A stretch of 64,000 nt of DNA from the NCBI GenBank assembly GCA_033977485.1, contig CM066995.1:44761736-44825735 (forward strand), written 5' to 3'. Source of the DNA: Hydrangea macrophylla. Its lineage: Eukaryota; Streptophyta; Magnoliopsida; Cornales; Hydrangeaceae. Below the pieces are notes generated by a model, which searched no databases, had not been told where the DNA came from, and worked only from the letters and a program-made list of their open reading frames with translations. Positions 33,430-44,599 of the stretch are shown in pieces. Position numbers and translations under genes: made by a program. Numbering within the stretch: the stretch's first letter is position 1; each line of letters starts with the position of its first letter.

Positions 33430-34656
33430 CCTATTGAGATTTGGGGTTGGGTAATAATTTTCCCCTACCGCAAATTAATTACCAATTGACCATTAATTTT
33501 TGGCTAGTTAGGACAAGAACATTTTATGGTTTTTGTACAGGCATAGGTCTAATAAAAAAAACTATTTAGTGAAAAGTCTCTGCCCTTATATATACATTAC
33601 AGTTATATTTTAAAATTTCACAAAACTACGAATTTTACAAAAGTATTTTTGTAAAATTCACTACTTTTGTGAAATTTTTCAAATTCACAAAAGTGTAAGT
33701 TGGGATTTTTCACAAAACTACCAATTTTTAAGGTTCCTTAGACTATTTAGTTCAGAATCAGGGACTTAACCCTACTTATCCCTTATTTATTTTATTTTTT
33801 TGTTAAACATTTTAAAAATGAATAATTGACCCTTACCAAAATCAATAAACACTTCACATAATATGTTTTGAATATTTTTATAAGTAACATTTATCTTTTA
33901 ATAAAAAAATTTTCCATTCATAATTATGTTGATTTATAAAATTAGTAAATTCGAGTTAATTTAGTACTATACAGGTAATTGTGCATGCACTACTAAATTT
34001 GTTACGTTTTCATCTCTGACAACAGACATTATTTGAATTTAATTACACTAAAGGAGATTCCTATATTTTGACCTTACCGTAAGAAATGCAAGTATAATTT
34101 ACCCAAGTTAATAATTGTAAATAACAAATTTATCTTATTTGACCAGCACATTGATGTAAGAGTGTTCATATAATTAAATGTGGAAAATAAAATTTTTCAG
34201 CACTTTTTTTTTCAATCTGTTTGTTAATGTACAACTTATTTTAAAGTTATACAATAACCTACTAAAAAGTTTTGTGAAATATTTCTACTGAAAAAAAAAT
34301 CATTGAGCACGTTCGATCTATTTCAGTACTAAGGACATTAACTTCTGTACTGCAAATTCAATAGCTTAACATTTTCAACACTTAAAATTCACTACTTTAG
34401 TTTTAAGTCTTATCAAACAGTGCCTTGAGTGTATTTTAGCATTGCATTAATCCGACAAATAGATAAAAATAATGACAAATGACAATTTATTTGAAACACA
34501 AAATTTCTTTAAGCAATTAATAATCAACTATTGTTTTTCCATTCAGTTGACTACTAAACCCATTTTTGAGTGTGTGGGTGTGTGTATATATATAGTCATA
34601 CTTTACGAAGAATAGACAACAGTCTTCAATTTATATGACATAAGTCTTGAACTATA
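33430..34656. other. AT-rich intergenic DNA
   Basis: No coding region or defined element. Local inverted words such as TTTTACAAAAGT and ACTTTTGTGAAA near 33630-33690. Confidence 0.5.
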
Positions 34657-35494
34657 TGTTGGAATTGTGGCTCGATTTGGAAAAAGAAGAAGGAATTCAA
34701 AAATTGGCTTTATCGCTCGAACGGTCCGCTCGGGCGGGCCATGCCCGAGCAAGCTAGAGTGTGAACTTTGTCCGAGGTTAATTTGTATGACTTTCTAGAA
34801 TCTCGTCCGACAGGAATCTCGCCTAGGCGGACACGCGAATTTCAGGCAATTTGGCTTTTGAAAGGAAATATGGTTTTCTAATTGGTTTTGGATTCCTAAT
34901 TCGATTATAGCAGCAAATCCTAAGCATATTGGAATAAGGAATATGTATATTCCTATATAAGGACTATTTGGAGTAAATCGAAGGTAACTTTAAGTCATTG
35001 AATTTAGGGTTTATTGTTCATTGGAGAACTTTACATCTTTTGCAATAGAGAGATTATATTGTTCATTGGGTAACTTTAGGGATTCCGAAAATGGGAAACC
35101 TACAGTTCGTTGTTCTTAGATCTTTTGCAAAATAGAGATCTAGGGTTGGATTGGGAGCTTCATATCTTTATAGAGAGAGATAGGATAGCTCAAATTTGTA
35201 GAACCTCTTGGTTCATTAGGATCTCTTAATTGTTTAGCCTTTTATGAGGGTTTTTTTTGTAGAGATCATTGAATTTGGTTTGTTTTGTGAGGGAGTGATT
35301 CCTCACATTGGTACTGTAATCATCCGTTCGTTTGATAATGGATTGTTCCTTGGCTCCGGGGAGTGGATGTAGGCATAGTTGGCCAAACCACTCGTGAAAA
35401 TCTTGTATTTTTGTGTGTGTTTGTTTTGCCTTCTATTTTCTCGTTTGGATTATTTTCTTTGCTTGTGATTTGAAATAAGTGTTTCCGCACAACA
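34657..35494 (+). mobile_element. 5' LTR of a Ty1/copia element, 838 bp
   Basis: Starts TGTTGGAATTGTGGC and ends TTCCGCACAACA, with TG...CA ends, followed two to three bases later by a primer site. TATA box TATATAAG at 34954-34961. Its GC-rich palindromes lie in U3. No 3' LTR is present in the window. Confidence 0.8.
34728..34750. repeat. GC-rich hairpin in U3 of the copia LTR
   Basis: GCTCGGGC and GCCCGAGC form a perfect 8-bp stem around a 7-nt loop, 204-226 bp upstream of the TATA box. A further CGCCTAGGCG palindrome lies near 34813. This is a GC island in AT-rich DNA. Confidence 0.85.
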
Positions 35495-35497
35495 AAG

Positions 35498-35509
35498 TGG
35501 TATCAGAGC
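35498..35509 (+). promoter_or_regulatory. Copia primer-binding site (initiator tRNA-Met)
   Basis: TGGTATCAGAGC, the standard plant copia site complementary to the initiator Met tRNA 3' end. Confidence 0.95.
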
Positions 35510-35531
35510 TCCGGGTTGAGACCTAGGGCAT

Positions 35532-36820
35532 ATGGAGGGAGAAGAAGGATTTGGTAAGAACACGGGTCATAAGTCAACAGCTTCCGGTTCAAGCACACAA
35601 GGTACGAAGATGTCGCTTCCGGGGAGAAGATTTGAAGTTGAAAAGTTCAATGGAATAAATTGGTTTAGGATGTGGCAATGCGAGATGATGGATGTTCTTG
35701 TGTAGCAAGGATTGGATTTTGTGTTGGAAGACAAACCTACAAATTTGGATGAGACGGAATGGTTGAAGATGAACAAGTTGGCATGCGGATCCATTCGGCT
35801 TTATCTCGCTAAGGATGTGAAGTATTTTGTCATGAGGGAGGTCATGGAAAAAACTCTTTGGAAGAAATTGGAAGACGAGTATATGACCAAGAGCATGGAG
35901 AATCGGCTCTATTTGAAGAAGAAGCTCTTCTGGTTTTAATTTGTTGAAGGTACGTCTATGTTGGGTCACTTGAATGCATTCAATAAATTACTTGCCGATT
36001 TATTGAATTTGGATGAAGTTGTTAAGGATGAGGATAAGGCTCTCATTCTTTTGAATCCCCTACCCGATTCGTATGAACACTTGGCAACCACGTTGATTTA
36101 TGGAAAGGATTCAGTCAAGCTTGAGGATGTATTGAGATGATGGATGTCCTTGCGCAACAAGGATTGGATTTTGTGTTAAAAGACAAACCTTCAAATTTGG
36201 ATGAGACGGAATGGTTGAAGATGAACAAATTAGCATGCGGATCCATTCGGCATTGTCTTGCTAAGGATGTGAAGTATTTCATCATGAAGGAGGTCGTGGC
36301 AAAAACTCTTTGGAAGAAATTGGAAGACAAGTATATGACCAAGAGCATGGAGAATCGGCTATTTGAAGAAGAATTTCTTCCAGTTTCAATTTGTTGAAGG
36401 TACGTCTATGTTGGGTCACTTGAATGCGTTCAATAAATTACTTGTCGATTTATTAAATTTGGATGAAGTTGTTAAGGATGAGGATAAGGCTCTCATTCTT
36501 TTGAATTCCCAACCTGATTTATATGAACACTTGGCAACCACGTTGATTTATGGAAAGGATTCAATCAAGTTTGAGGATGTATCGAATGCACTCATGAACA
36601 ATGAGCTTAGGAAGAGAGATAAGGATACCCACAATGATACATCCGAAGCATTAGTTACAAGTGGAAGATCAATGGATAGGAAGACACGGTTTAGAAACAA
36701 ATCTCGTGAGAGGGGAGTTTCAATTAGTGGGTCAAAATTGGCCAAAGATGTGTGTGCTTACTGTCGTGAGCTTGGTCATTAGAAGAAGGACTGTCCTAGA
36801 TTGGTGGGCGTTTGAAGAAG
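35532..36820 (+). pseudogene. copia gag, with internal duplication and stops
   Basis: ATG at 35532 starts an N-terminus ending in a KFNGINWFRMW block typical of copia gag (UBN2-like). A TAG near 35703 and a TAA near 35937 break the first copy. The coding sequence then restarts as a 452-bp direct copy (36134-36585), itself frameshifted near 36360. Downstream, the CCHC zinc knuckle reads CAYCRELGH then a stop codon, then KKDC, so the knuckle is cut between H and the last C. The element ends near 36840 and has no protease, integrase or RT. Confidence 0.85.
35682..36585 (+). repeat. 452-bp tandem duplication within copia gag
   Basis: GAGATGATGGATGTTCTTG at 35682 recurs as GAGATGATGGATGTCCTTG at 36134. 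The copies stay alignable for the whole unit with a few percent of differences. 452 is not a multiple of three, so the duplication also shifts the frame. Confidence 0.9.
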
Positions 36821-37895
36821 GATGCCAATGTGGTTCAAGTTGAGGTCACATGCATATAGAGTTTAATAGTTATATTAGATTATGTATATGTTCCAAATTA
36901 AATAGTTGCTTAAGTATTGAGGTCACATGCATATAGTAATATAGTTGTAAGTGGTTTAAAGTTCACGTCAAATATTTTCATAGAATACAAATAAACAAAA
37001 ATCATTTCTATGATCGTTCTTTTATTATTATTTTTTTTTTTACTTTTTGTTATTCGACAGGCTTTAAAATGCATTTTTTTTAGTTTTATTTTCTTCTATT
37101 TTTATTTTTATATAGTTTTTGTACATTGCACGAAATATCGTCTACAAAATACTCATTGTAATTGGTTGCGGATACTAAGTAGCACTACTATGTTGAACGC
37201 CTAAAAATTCCTCTGATTTGAGCTCAAAAAAGAAAAATTAAAAGTCGCCTTCAAGAAACTTCTATCTAACTTTTAAAATAAAAATGTTTAAATAAACGTG
37301 AAGGTCCACTTCTCAATTATGGCAATTTAGGGATGTACTTATAAACAAAAGTTACTGGCGTGCAATAATCCACACATATGACCAACCACAACCCCCCACC
37401 CAAAAAAAAAAAAAAAAAAGGGTGCATAAAGGATACAAAGCTGTAATGAATAGATAAGCAAAGGTGGGTCATGGGTAAACGGTGATGTAGGCCTTTATGG
37501 CTTGTGAAACCTGTGGACAGAGCTATATGGGCGGTTGTGTTTCCCACAACCAACCAAAGAAGATTTTTTTTGTTATGATTTCTAACTTTAGTTCAAAACA
37601 GTGGGATATATACATATATATATATATGCAATAAGAATGGAATCACTTAAAGTATATTGAAATATATTTTACTTATTTTAATCTTATCACGTTTTAAGAA
37701 TCACAAATTTAGAAATCATAGCAATCACGTGTTAGGAAACACAAATTTCAGAACCAAGGCTTCTTTTTTCTTTCTTTCTTTCTCTTTTTTGTTTTGTTTT
37801 TTTTTGAAGCAATGTCCCAAATTTGAAATATTTCAAATACTATAGAAGCGGTATCACATGCAGTGGCTTGTAGTACCATAACTGCCACAATATAT
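36821..37895. other. Intergenic DNA
   Basis: No gene seen. A GAGGTCACATGCATATAG word occurs twice (about 36841 and 36919). Poly-T tracts near 37012-37100 and an A19-like run near 37400. Confidence 0.5.
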
Positions 37896-37903
37896 GATAC
37901 AAC

Positions 37904-38491
37904 TAGGGGTGTGTTTCGGCCGGAACGGATCGGAAACACCCCTTTCGGAAAAAATTTCAAAATTTTCGGAAGCCAAAAATGCATTCCGAATTCCGTTCCG
38001 AAATTTCGGAAATTCCAAAATTACTTCCGATTCCGAAATTTCGGAAATTTTGGAATTTTCGGAATTTTTGGAATTTCATCAGATTCGGAATTTTTCGGAA
38101 TATTCGGAATTCAAGTTTAATGGGATTTCACTTGAGACTTGTAGGCCTTTTATAGAAGCACATTACATCCCTTTTTTTTTTTTGTGTGTTTTTTCGATGT
38201 GAGATGAACACAATTTTCGGAATATTTTCGGAAAAGTTTCGGAAAATACAATTTCGGAATATATTCGGAAATTTTTCGGAATATTTCGGAATATTTTCGA
38301 AAAAGTTTCGGAAAATACAATTTCGGAAATTTTTCGGAATTTTCGTAATTCTAAAAACAATTCCGATTCCGATCCGATTTTTTTCGGAATTTTCGGAATT
38401 CGGAAATTCAGAATTCGGAATGCATATTTAGTTGCCAAAATCAGAATTTTTCGGATCGGAATCGGAATTTTCATTCCAAATGACACCCCTA
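37904..38491. mobile_element. Non-autonomous hAT element, 588 bp (TTCGGAA-rich)
   Basis: Ends TAGGGGTGT and ACACCCCTA; flanked by 8-bp duplications GATACAAC (37896-37903) and GATACAGC (38492-38499), 7 of 8 identical. The interior is a degenerate array of TTTCGGAA-like words on both strands. The ORFs across it are translations of that array and not genes. Confidence 0.9.
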
Positions 38492-38499
38492 GATACAGC

Positions 38500-39439
38500 T
38501 GTCAAATCATTTGAGATTCAAATTTAGGAACCATAACATTATTCTCTTACAATTACAACTATATAGATAAAATAGGAAAAAAGAATAATGCAATGCTTTA
38601 CAACACATGTGACACTGAACCGCATAAAACAACTTCCAATGAAAACGAGGAAGACACCACCTTAATTGAATGTAACATCACAGTCACGTATGTTTTTTAA
38701 ATACAAATTTAGCAACCATAACATCACTATTTTGAATAATATTATAGTTTCAAGATTTATATCTCAAACTTAGTTCCACACACACATGACAATGGATAGT
38801 AGAAAGTCAATTTGGATGGCTCGATTGCCGTAGGAGTTAGGAATTAAATTTGGTATATTTAAGAACAAAATGCCATTAGTCAAAAAAGACTAATCTTAGG
38901 CATTTCTATATTTTCTCGTAGCAGAGGACATTGGATGCTGAAACATGTCTCACTTGCTCATTTTCTTTCTTCTCCTTGAATTACTAAAGATTGCTTACCT
39001 AATGAGAATCAATGAAAGTGACTAATTTGGAGTGAGAATCAAGAAATTCTAGAGGCTCAAAACTTTGCATTTGATTCCAACAAAATATCTTGTAAGTCAC
39101 TTCAAATGCAAAGATCTGTGATTCCCCATTGCTGTCGGTGAACCCAAAATAGTTGTATAGATTCTATAAATAAAATTTAGGTAAATGACAACACGGAAAA
39201 GATTTTCACAACCACTATTAGATTAACAAAGAAACAAACTCATAGAATTAACGGTAAAAAATAAAAATAAATAAATAATTAAAAAAAAAAAAACCTTTTA
39301 CTACCCTATATTTTCTTCAAAATTTTGTTTCTAAGGGGATATTTTCACTTACGACTCTCAAATTTTACATCAATTTCAGTTGAGAACAATTGAAGACACA
39401 TATGACTATTAAAGGACTACAATAAATGTTTTCAACTGT
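38500..39439. other. Intergenic DNA
   Basis: No gene or defined element recognised. A-rich tract near 39255-39295. Confidence 0.5.
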
Positions 39440-39588
39440 CAAAAATTGGCCTAATGGTAAGGGATTCCATACCTACAGGTGGTTGCAGGTTCAAGTCTCG
39501 TGTGGTAAGGATTTTAATGGGTTGTGAGAGCACAACCTCCCTTGTGTAATGCATAATCAATAAAAATAAAATTAAATTAAAAAAAACC
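39440..39588 (+). mobile_element. tRNA-derived SINE
   Basis: A-box TGGCCTAATGGTAAG (39447-39461) and B-box GGTTCAAGTCTC (39488-39499) at normal spacing, followed by a ~60-bp body ending CTCCCTTGTGTAATGC and an A-rich tail. Confidence 0.65.
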
Positions 39589-40217
39589 TGATTGTACTCA
39601 ACTGAAAATAATTGGCTTCAGGGTCCTCAACTAAAACCGATGTACAAAATCGAACGCTTTAAGTTGACCAATTAATTTCAAGAGCCAAAAAATACAGCGA
39701 AGCAAAAGAAGTTTAGCCTATTATTTATCAGAGAATTTCTGCATAATCAGCATATTCTTTAACATACATTTTCAGTACCAAATCTATTCAACCCAACCAA
39801 GGTACCTTTGATAAAATTGAAAATTTAATATTAGTAATACTGAAATGATATTTTATTTATAAAAAAAAAAAATCAGCAGCAGTTCTCAAATAGAATTTTT
39901 ACTTGAAATTTTCAGCAGCTTTAATCCATTGAACTACATGTTCTTCACCACACCAATGAAACAAAACTTAAAAAAAATAAAATAAAAACAAAATAAAATA
40001 AAATAAAAGGTCGTTTTCAGTGGTTTTAGTTAAATCCTTCAGTTTATATTGGACTACTCTTTTGTCAGTGGTTTTAGTTCAACGCCAAGCCCATCCAAAC
40101 GCCACCAAACACTTTAATCAACTCAATAGTTTAATAGGTCATTATCTCAATTTGGTATGTTCAATACTGCATTCTTGCTCTTGATTTCCATATATATATA
40201 TATATATATCAACAATG

Positions 40218-40339
40218 TTTGGGTCACTAACAATTCTCACTAATACTCACACCCACACACTCTCTCTCCTAGTTCAGTGTCACTAGGAGAGAGATAGAGT
40301 GTTCATATGAATGTTAGTGAGATTTGTTAATACCCCAAA
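40218..40339. mobile_element. Hairpin MITE, copy B
   Basis: TTTGGGTCACTAACAA and its inverse TTGTTAATACCCCAAA at the ends, inner arms CACTCTCTCTCCTAG against CTAGGAGAGAGATAGAGTG. Same core as copies A and C. Confidence 0.75.
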
Positions 40340-40556
40340 TATTAGTCTCTCTCTATATATATATATCCATAGCATACAGAGGTCATTCTCATGCCCGAAA
40401 GTCACTTTTTGTTCAAGTCACCAAATGTTAGTCGAAATTGAGGAAGACTCTTCAACTTCGGCTTAAATTTGGACTACACCAACTCAGACAAAAATACAGT
40501 AATACTTTACTCTGTATATATCTAGTTAGCATCTAAAAGTCTGCATATATTTATGG

Positions 40557-41020
40557 GTTAAATTCATTTTGCCCCTGGGGTTAGAGGCCAGTTTTGGTTC
40601 AAAAGTGGACCCTGAATCTTTTCAAGATTTTGGACTAAAGTGAAATTGTCTTCTTTTTTTTTCCTCAAAACTGATAAAAATTCTAAAATTTGCCAAAAAT
40701 AAAATTAATTTTAGAATTAATTGCTTATGTAGAGATAATACTGTCATTTAACACATATTTGAGTCTAAATTTTAACATTTAATCCCTTCGGGAGGCTACT
40801 TCAGGATTAATTATCTCTGTGGAATTGCAATTAATTTTGACACTCTATGTAGGGCTAATTTTAACACTTCAATCTCCATGTGAGGCTATTTTGAAATAAA
40901 TTTTAGTAGTTTTATTCGTCCAAAACCACAAGGGTGTTAAGTGTCCGCTTTTGGACTACAGGGAATAAGTAAAAATAGGTCTAACCACGAGTAATATATA
41001 ATTAACCCTATATTTATTTC
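40557..41020. mobile_element. Diverged foldback element
   Basis: GGGTTAAATTCATTTTGCCC at the left and the inverse of GGGTTAATTATATATTAC at the right, with inner partners TTCAAAAGTGGACC and GTCCGCTTTTGGAC. The arms are weak and the middle has repeats of GGGAGGCTA/GTGAGGCTA. Boundaries approximate. Confidence 0.4.
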
Positions 41021-41444
41021 ACAAGGGTTCAATCCTGGAAAATGCTAATCCTACAATCAAAATTTCGGTTATCAATTGAACTTGAAATTCAAGCTTCGCT
41101 CATGACAGCTTAGCTGTAGCTCTCATACGAGAGAGAGAGCTCAGTAACCTTTTAAGCTCCTTGGCTCTGTTTCCAGCAATTTAGGCAGAACAGTTGGTCA
41201 CCCTCTCTATTTCCAAAGACTTTCCTTAATAAGCGAATGAGTAACGAGTACTCTTAAGCCTAAGGCCACGTTTGAATGTCTTTGGGTGTGTTGAAAATTA
41301 GCCGCTCTTTTTTTTTCTATTCCTTTTATTTTTTTTTAAACCGAAAAATTAGTGCTTTTTAATTGCTCGTGATTAAGAAACCCTACCCCCAGATAATTAG
41401 GGCCCAAAATCCCGACTACTAAAGTTAAAATGATGAGTAATACT

Positions 41445-41610
41445 TGGGGCACAACCAAAGCCACAACCTTTTTTGCACAACCTTCATTTCGTGTCTATCT
41501 CTCTCTTGATGGGTCCCACAGTGCTAGTGACCCTACAGTGCCCACTAGGAGAGAGATAGACACAAAATAGAGGTTGTGCAAAAAAAGTTGTGACTTTAGT
41601 TGTGTCCCAA
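41445..41610. mobile_element. Hairpin MITE, copy C
   Basis: TTGGGGCACAACCAAAGCC at the left and the inverse of TTTGGGACACAACTAAAGTC at the right, arms ~70 bp, central CTAGGAGAGAGATAGA. Flanking GTAATAC and GTATTAC-like bases extend the symmetry. Confidence 0.8.
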
Positions 41611-41619
41611 ATATTACCC

Positions 41620-42632
41620 TAAAATGATTATCACTCCCGGTGAGACAAACGCCCAAACTGTTTTGTCCATATTAATTAGAAAAATAGTCCAATTCTCCCT
41701 TAAACACGCACAATAAACGTGTGGCCTAAGACAAATCTACAGCTCAAGCTTGGACGGTTTGAAGGTCACTCACTCCAAATCACTCGTGGAGACGAGTAAG
41801 TCAAAGCTTGAACCTCATTTTGACTCGTTCATTTTTTGAGCAGCTTCCAACAAAATCATTGGTGGGTAGGCTTTTAGACTCATTCATAAATCATCTCTCA
41901 AATCTCTTTGCTCACTCAGACAATGAACTATTCACTGGGATCAAATAAACGGCCAATAATAACTTGTTCTAAAAAGTACACTAACTAATGACAAAACTTT
42001 CAAATAACTTGTGAGATAGAAATAGAGAACAAGTCTACACGGTCATAGCCAAGCAAAAAGAGGACAAACAACAAAGTGTGTGAGTACCAATCGGAGAACG
42101 ACTAATTAACATAGATGAAATGTAAGGTAAAAAACACTTTACTACATGTTCTGATACATAAAAGACAACTAAAATAATCATAAACCAAGGAAATAAGTTT
42201 ACATAAAAGGAAAGTACAGAACAAGTTTGTGTAGTCAAATAGCACAAACAAGAGGAGAAAAACAATAAATACATTGTACCCAAAAAAACAAAAAATAACT
42301 AATAGTTCAAAACCAAGAACAAATTTGTTAGTTTCATGTTCTACAAAAACAAGAATGACACAAAAAATAAAGATGCCAAGAAAATTCCAATATTACAAAA
42401 ACACAGAGAGACATCATAAGAGGGGATTACAAGGCACAACAACATCTCTTCTTCGCTCTCTCTCTCTCTCTCTCTCTCTCTCCCCCACTCTCCTATCCCT
42501 TCATCTCTCTCCGTGTTGTGCACAAATTGCAGCAGTAATATCACATTAAATACAATGGAAAGAACCAAAACACTAGACAAAGAACATAAAAATGAAATAA
42601 AGAGATAACATGTATAAGCATAAGTTGTAAAA
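41620..42632. other. 3' flank of the clathrin-assembly gene
   Basis: No gene seen. Holds a CT microsatellite (42456-42482). It probably includes the 3' untranslated region of the gene, but no clear polyadenylation signal could be fixed. The ORFs opposite it are chance. Confidence 0.5.
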
Positions 42633-44594
42633 TCAGTAAGAAGGATAGTAGTACCCGGTAGGTGGTAGTCCCATTCCATTGACCGGCGGTGGCATCCCAT
42701 AAGGCATCATAGGCGGGACACCCGGGTTATAGTACCCTCCACCACTGATCTTGGCCAAGCTAGTTTGGCCTTGCATCCCATTCCTTTCATACTGTTGCCA
42801 AACCATCTGCTCCTGAACTAGTAAATGTTGTTTCTTTTCTATATCAGCCATTTGCACATACGAGGGCGGTGGTACGCTCAATGATGCAGCAAACGGGTCT
42901 TGACCGACTGTCTGAACAGTTCCATCTGGGGCCGGGAGTGCCAGAACCGGAGTTGTGGTCTTCCCCGGGCCCGGCAATGCTACACTGCTGGAACTACCAC
43001 CGGAGAGTTGTGCAGCGCCCACGTGTTGCCTCACCACTCCCTGATCATACATGCCATTCAATAGCAGTGGATCAAACCCACCACCCAATGTCGCTTTTTG
43101 TTTGGAAAGGTTACTCGCGGACTCGACAAGGGCCAATTCCCAATCGGCCTTGCCGGCTTCTGCTGCTGGGGTTTGCCAAGCGGAGGTTACTTCAGGCTCC
43201 CCATTCGAAGGGAAAGCTTCCCATGACCCATTTCCATTGTTGGCCACTGGACCTGCAAATAGTGCCAATGCGAATCTATTACCCTGATCATCGGCAGTCA
43301 TGGCCTCATCTCTCAAATTCATCAAGTCCTCAGTCACTTCCTGCTTTTGAGGCTTAGGAGGCTCTGGCTCAGGGGGTGGTGGTGGAGTGTAATTCTCCGG
43401 AGGTGGCAATGCCTTTATTTCATTCATATCCGGTACTGGCTCCTCCTCCTGAGGCACCGCCGGCAGCGCCTCCACCTTCCTCTCGGGACTCTTCGTTGCC
43501 TTAGCCCTGTCCCTCACAAACTCCTCCAACGTCTCCAACAACTTGCCCGTAATTCTCTGCAATTCTGGGTACTCTGACGACCTTGCCACACCCGTTTCCT
43601 TACACCAGTTATAAAACGCCACTAACTCATCAATCTGTTTCGCCGCACTGGCATATGCATCGAATGCTTTTACACAATCTGAATACTCCATGTCAAAAAA
43701 CCGATCGAGCAATACAGCTAAAACCTCACAAATATCAGCATAGAGTTTAAAACTCTCTTTCACAACTGGATAAAGTGCAATCAATATCATCCTACTATTC
43801 TTCGCCATCCCCGTGGGCCGGCACGACAAGAATCGGTCCAGAAGCCTCTGCAAATGATCCATCTTCCCAAACATCCTCTCGGGTTTCATATCTCTCAAAG
43901 GGGTCACATCCTTCTTCTCATCCCTCGACTCCCTCACGTCCCCAGACGATCTGGACCGCCTCATCCCTTGATTTCCATACCCAGATTCGTCCCTAAACTC
44001 GTTATAGTCGTAGTCATAACCCCGATTCGGCGGGGGAGATCTCCATTGGTCCTCTCTCGATCCATACCTCACAATTTCACCACCACCACCACCATTGCTA
44101 CTACCACTTCCACCACTTTGCTTCCTCTCATACAACATCAACTCCAACCTCTGATCCAAATACAGAGCATAAGTCCTCACGAAAGCCGAATGATCCCAAG
44201 AACTCGAATGAGCCTCATCGCGAAAATCCGACATATTCAACAACCTAGTCCCCCTCCGTGTAGCGTACATGATCTCCTGATGAAAAACAGTACCTCCATC
44301 GTTCAACAACCTGTGAACCAAAATCAAACCCTTCAACGCGACGATCCAGTCCCTGGTTTTACCTAACCGTCTCGAAACGGCCGCAACGCACGCGCTCACG
44401 TAACCTCGCGAGTACGAAGTCAACTGCAAGATCTCTCTTATATACTTCTCGTCGGCCGGATCATCATCGTGGCTCGTTGCCTTTACGATCGCAACTTCGA
44501 GCTCGGGGGCCATGTTGCTCGCGACCTTTGCTAGTCCGATGCTCGTCTGATCCTTCACCGCCCCAATCGCTTTTCGAATCGTACTCGGCGCCAT
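42633..44594 (-). CDS. Clathrin assembly protein, ANTH domain (AP180/CAP family)
   Basis: An uninterrupted 653-codon frame, one exon, ending TGA. It resembles the Arabidopsis proteins At2g25430 and At4g32285, which recruit clathrin to PIP2-rich membrane for endocytosis. The N-terminal ANTH domain includes AIVKATSHDDDPADEKYI (residues ~35-52), with the lysines expected to bind phosphoinositide, then WIVALKGLILVHRLLNDGG. A Gly/Ser-rich low-complexity insert splits the ANTH region near residues 165-240, as in this subfamily; it resumes with MFGKMDHLQRLLDRFLSCRP. The C-terminal half is Pro-rich and has DPF (~566-568), an AP-2 ear-binding motif, and FDPLL, a likely clathrin- or adaptor-binding motif. 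The Met at 44594 (MAPSTIRKAIG) was chosen because family members start there; the upstream in-frame ATG would add 27 unconserved, membrane-like residues. Confidence 0.93.
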   Translation of the reverse strand: MAPSTIRKAIGAVKDQTSIGLAKVASNMAPELEVAIVKATSHDDDPADEKYIREILQLTSYSRGYVSACVAAVSRRLGKTRDWIVALKGLILVHRLLNDGGTVFHQEIMYATRRGTRLLNMSDFRDEAHSSSWDHSAFVRTYALYLDQRLELMLYERKQSGGSGSSNGGGGGEIVRYGSREDQWRSPPPNRGYDYDYNEFRDESGYGNQGMRRSRSSGDVRESRDEKKDVTPLRDMKPERMFGKMDHLQRLLDRFLSCRPTGMAKNSRMILIALYPVVKESFKLYADICEVLAVLLDRFFDMEYSDCVKAFDAYASAAKQIDELVAFYNWCKETGVARSSEYPELQRITGKLLETLEEFVRDRAKATKSPERKVEALPAVPQEEEPVPDMNEIKALPPPENYTPPPPPEPEPPKPQKQEVTEDLMNLRDEAMTADDQGNRFALALFAGPVANNGNGSWEAFPSNGEPEVTSAWQTPAAEAGKADWELALVESASNLSKQKATLGGGFDPLLLNGMYDQGVVRQHVGAAQLSGGSSSSVALPGPGKTTTPVLALPAPDGTVQTVGQDPFAASLSVPPPSYVQMADIEKKQHLLVQEQMVWQQYERNGMQGQTSLAKISGGGYYNPGVPPMMPYGMPPPVNGMGLPPTGYYYPSY

Positions 44595-44599
44595 TATTG

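Noticed and set aside
37863..38486. ORFs of 81-107 codons rich in Phe-Gly-Ile or Phe-Arg-Lys across the hAT
   Set aside because: They are products of the TTTCGGAA array on both strands.
42869..44366. Plus-strand ORFs of 76-170 codons opposite the clathrin-assembly gene
   Set aside because: They are antisense shadows of the real coding frame; the minus-strand frame has clear ANTH motifs.
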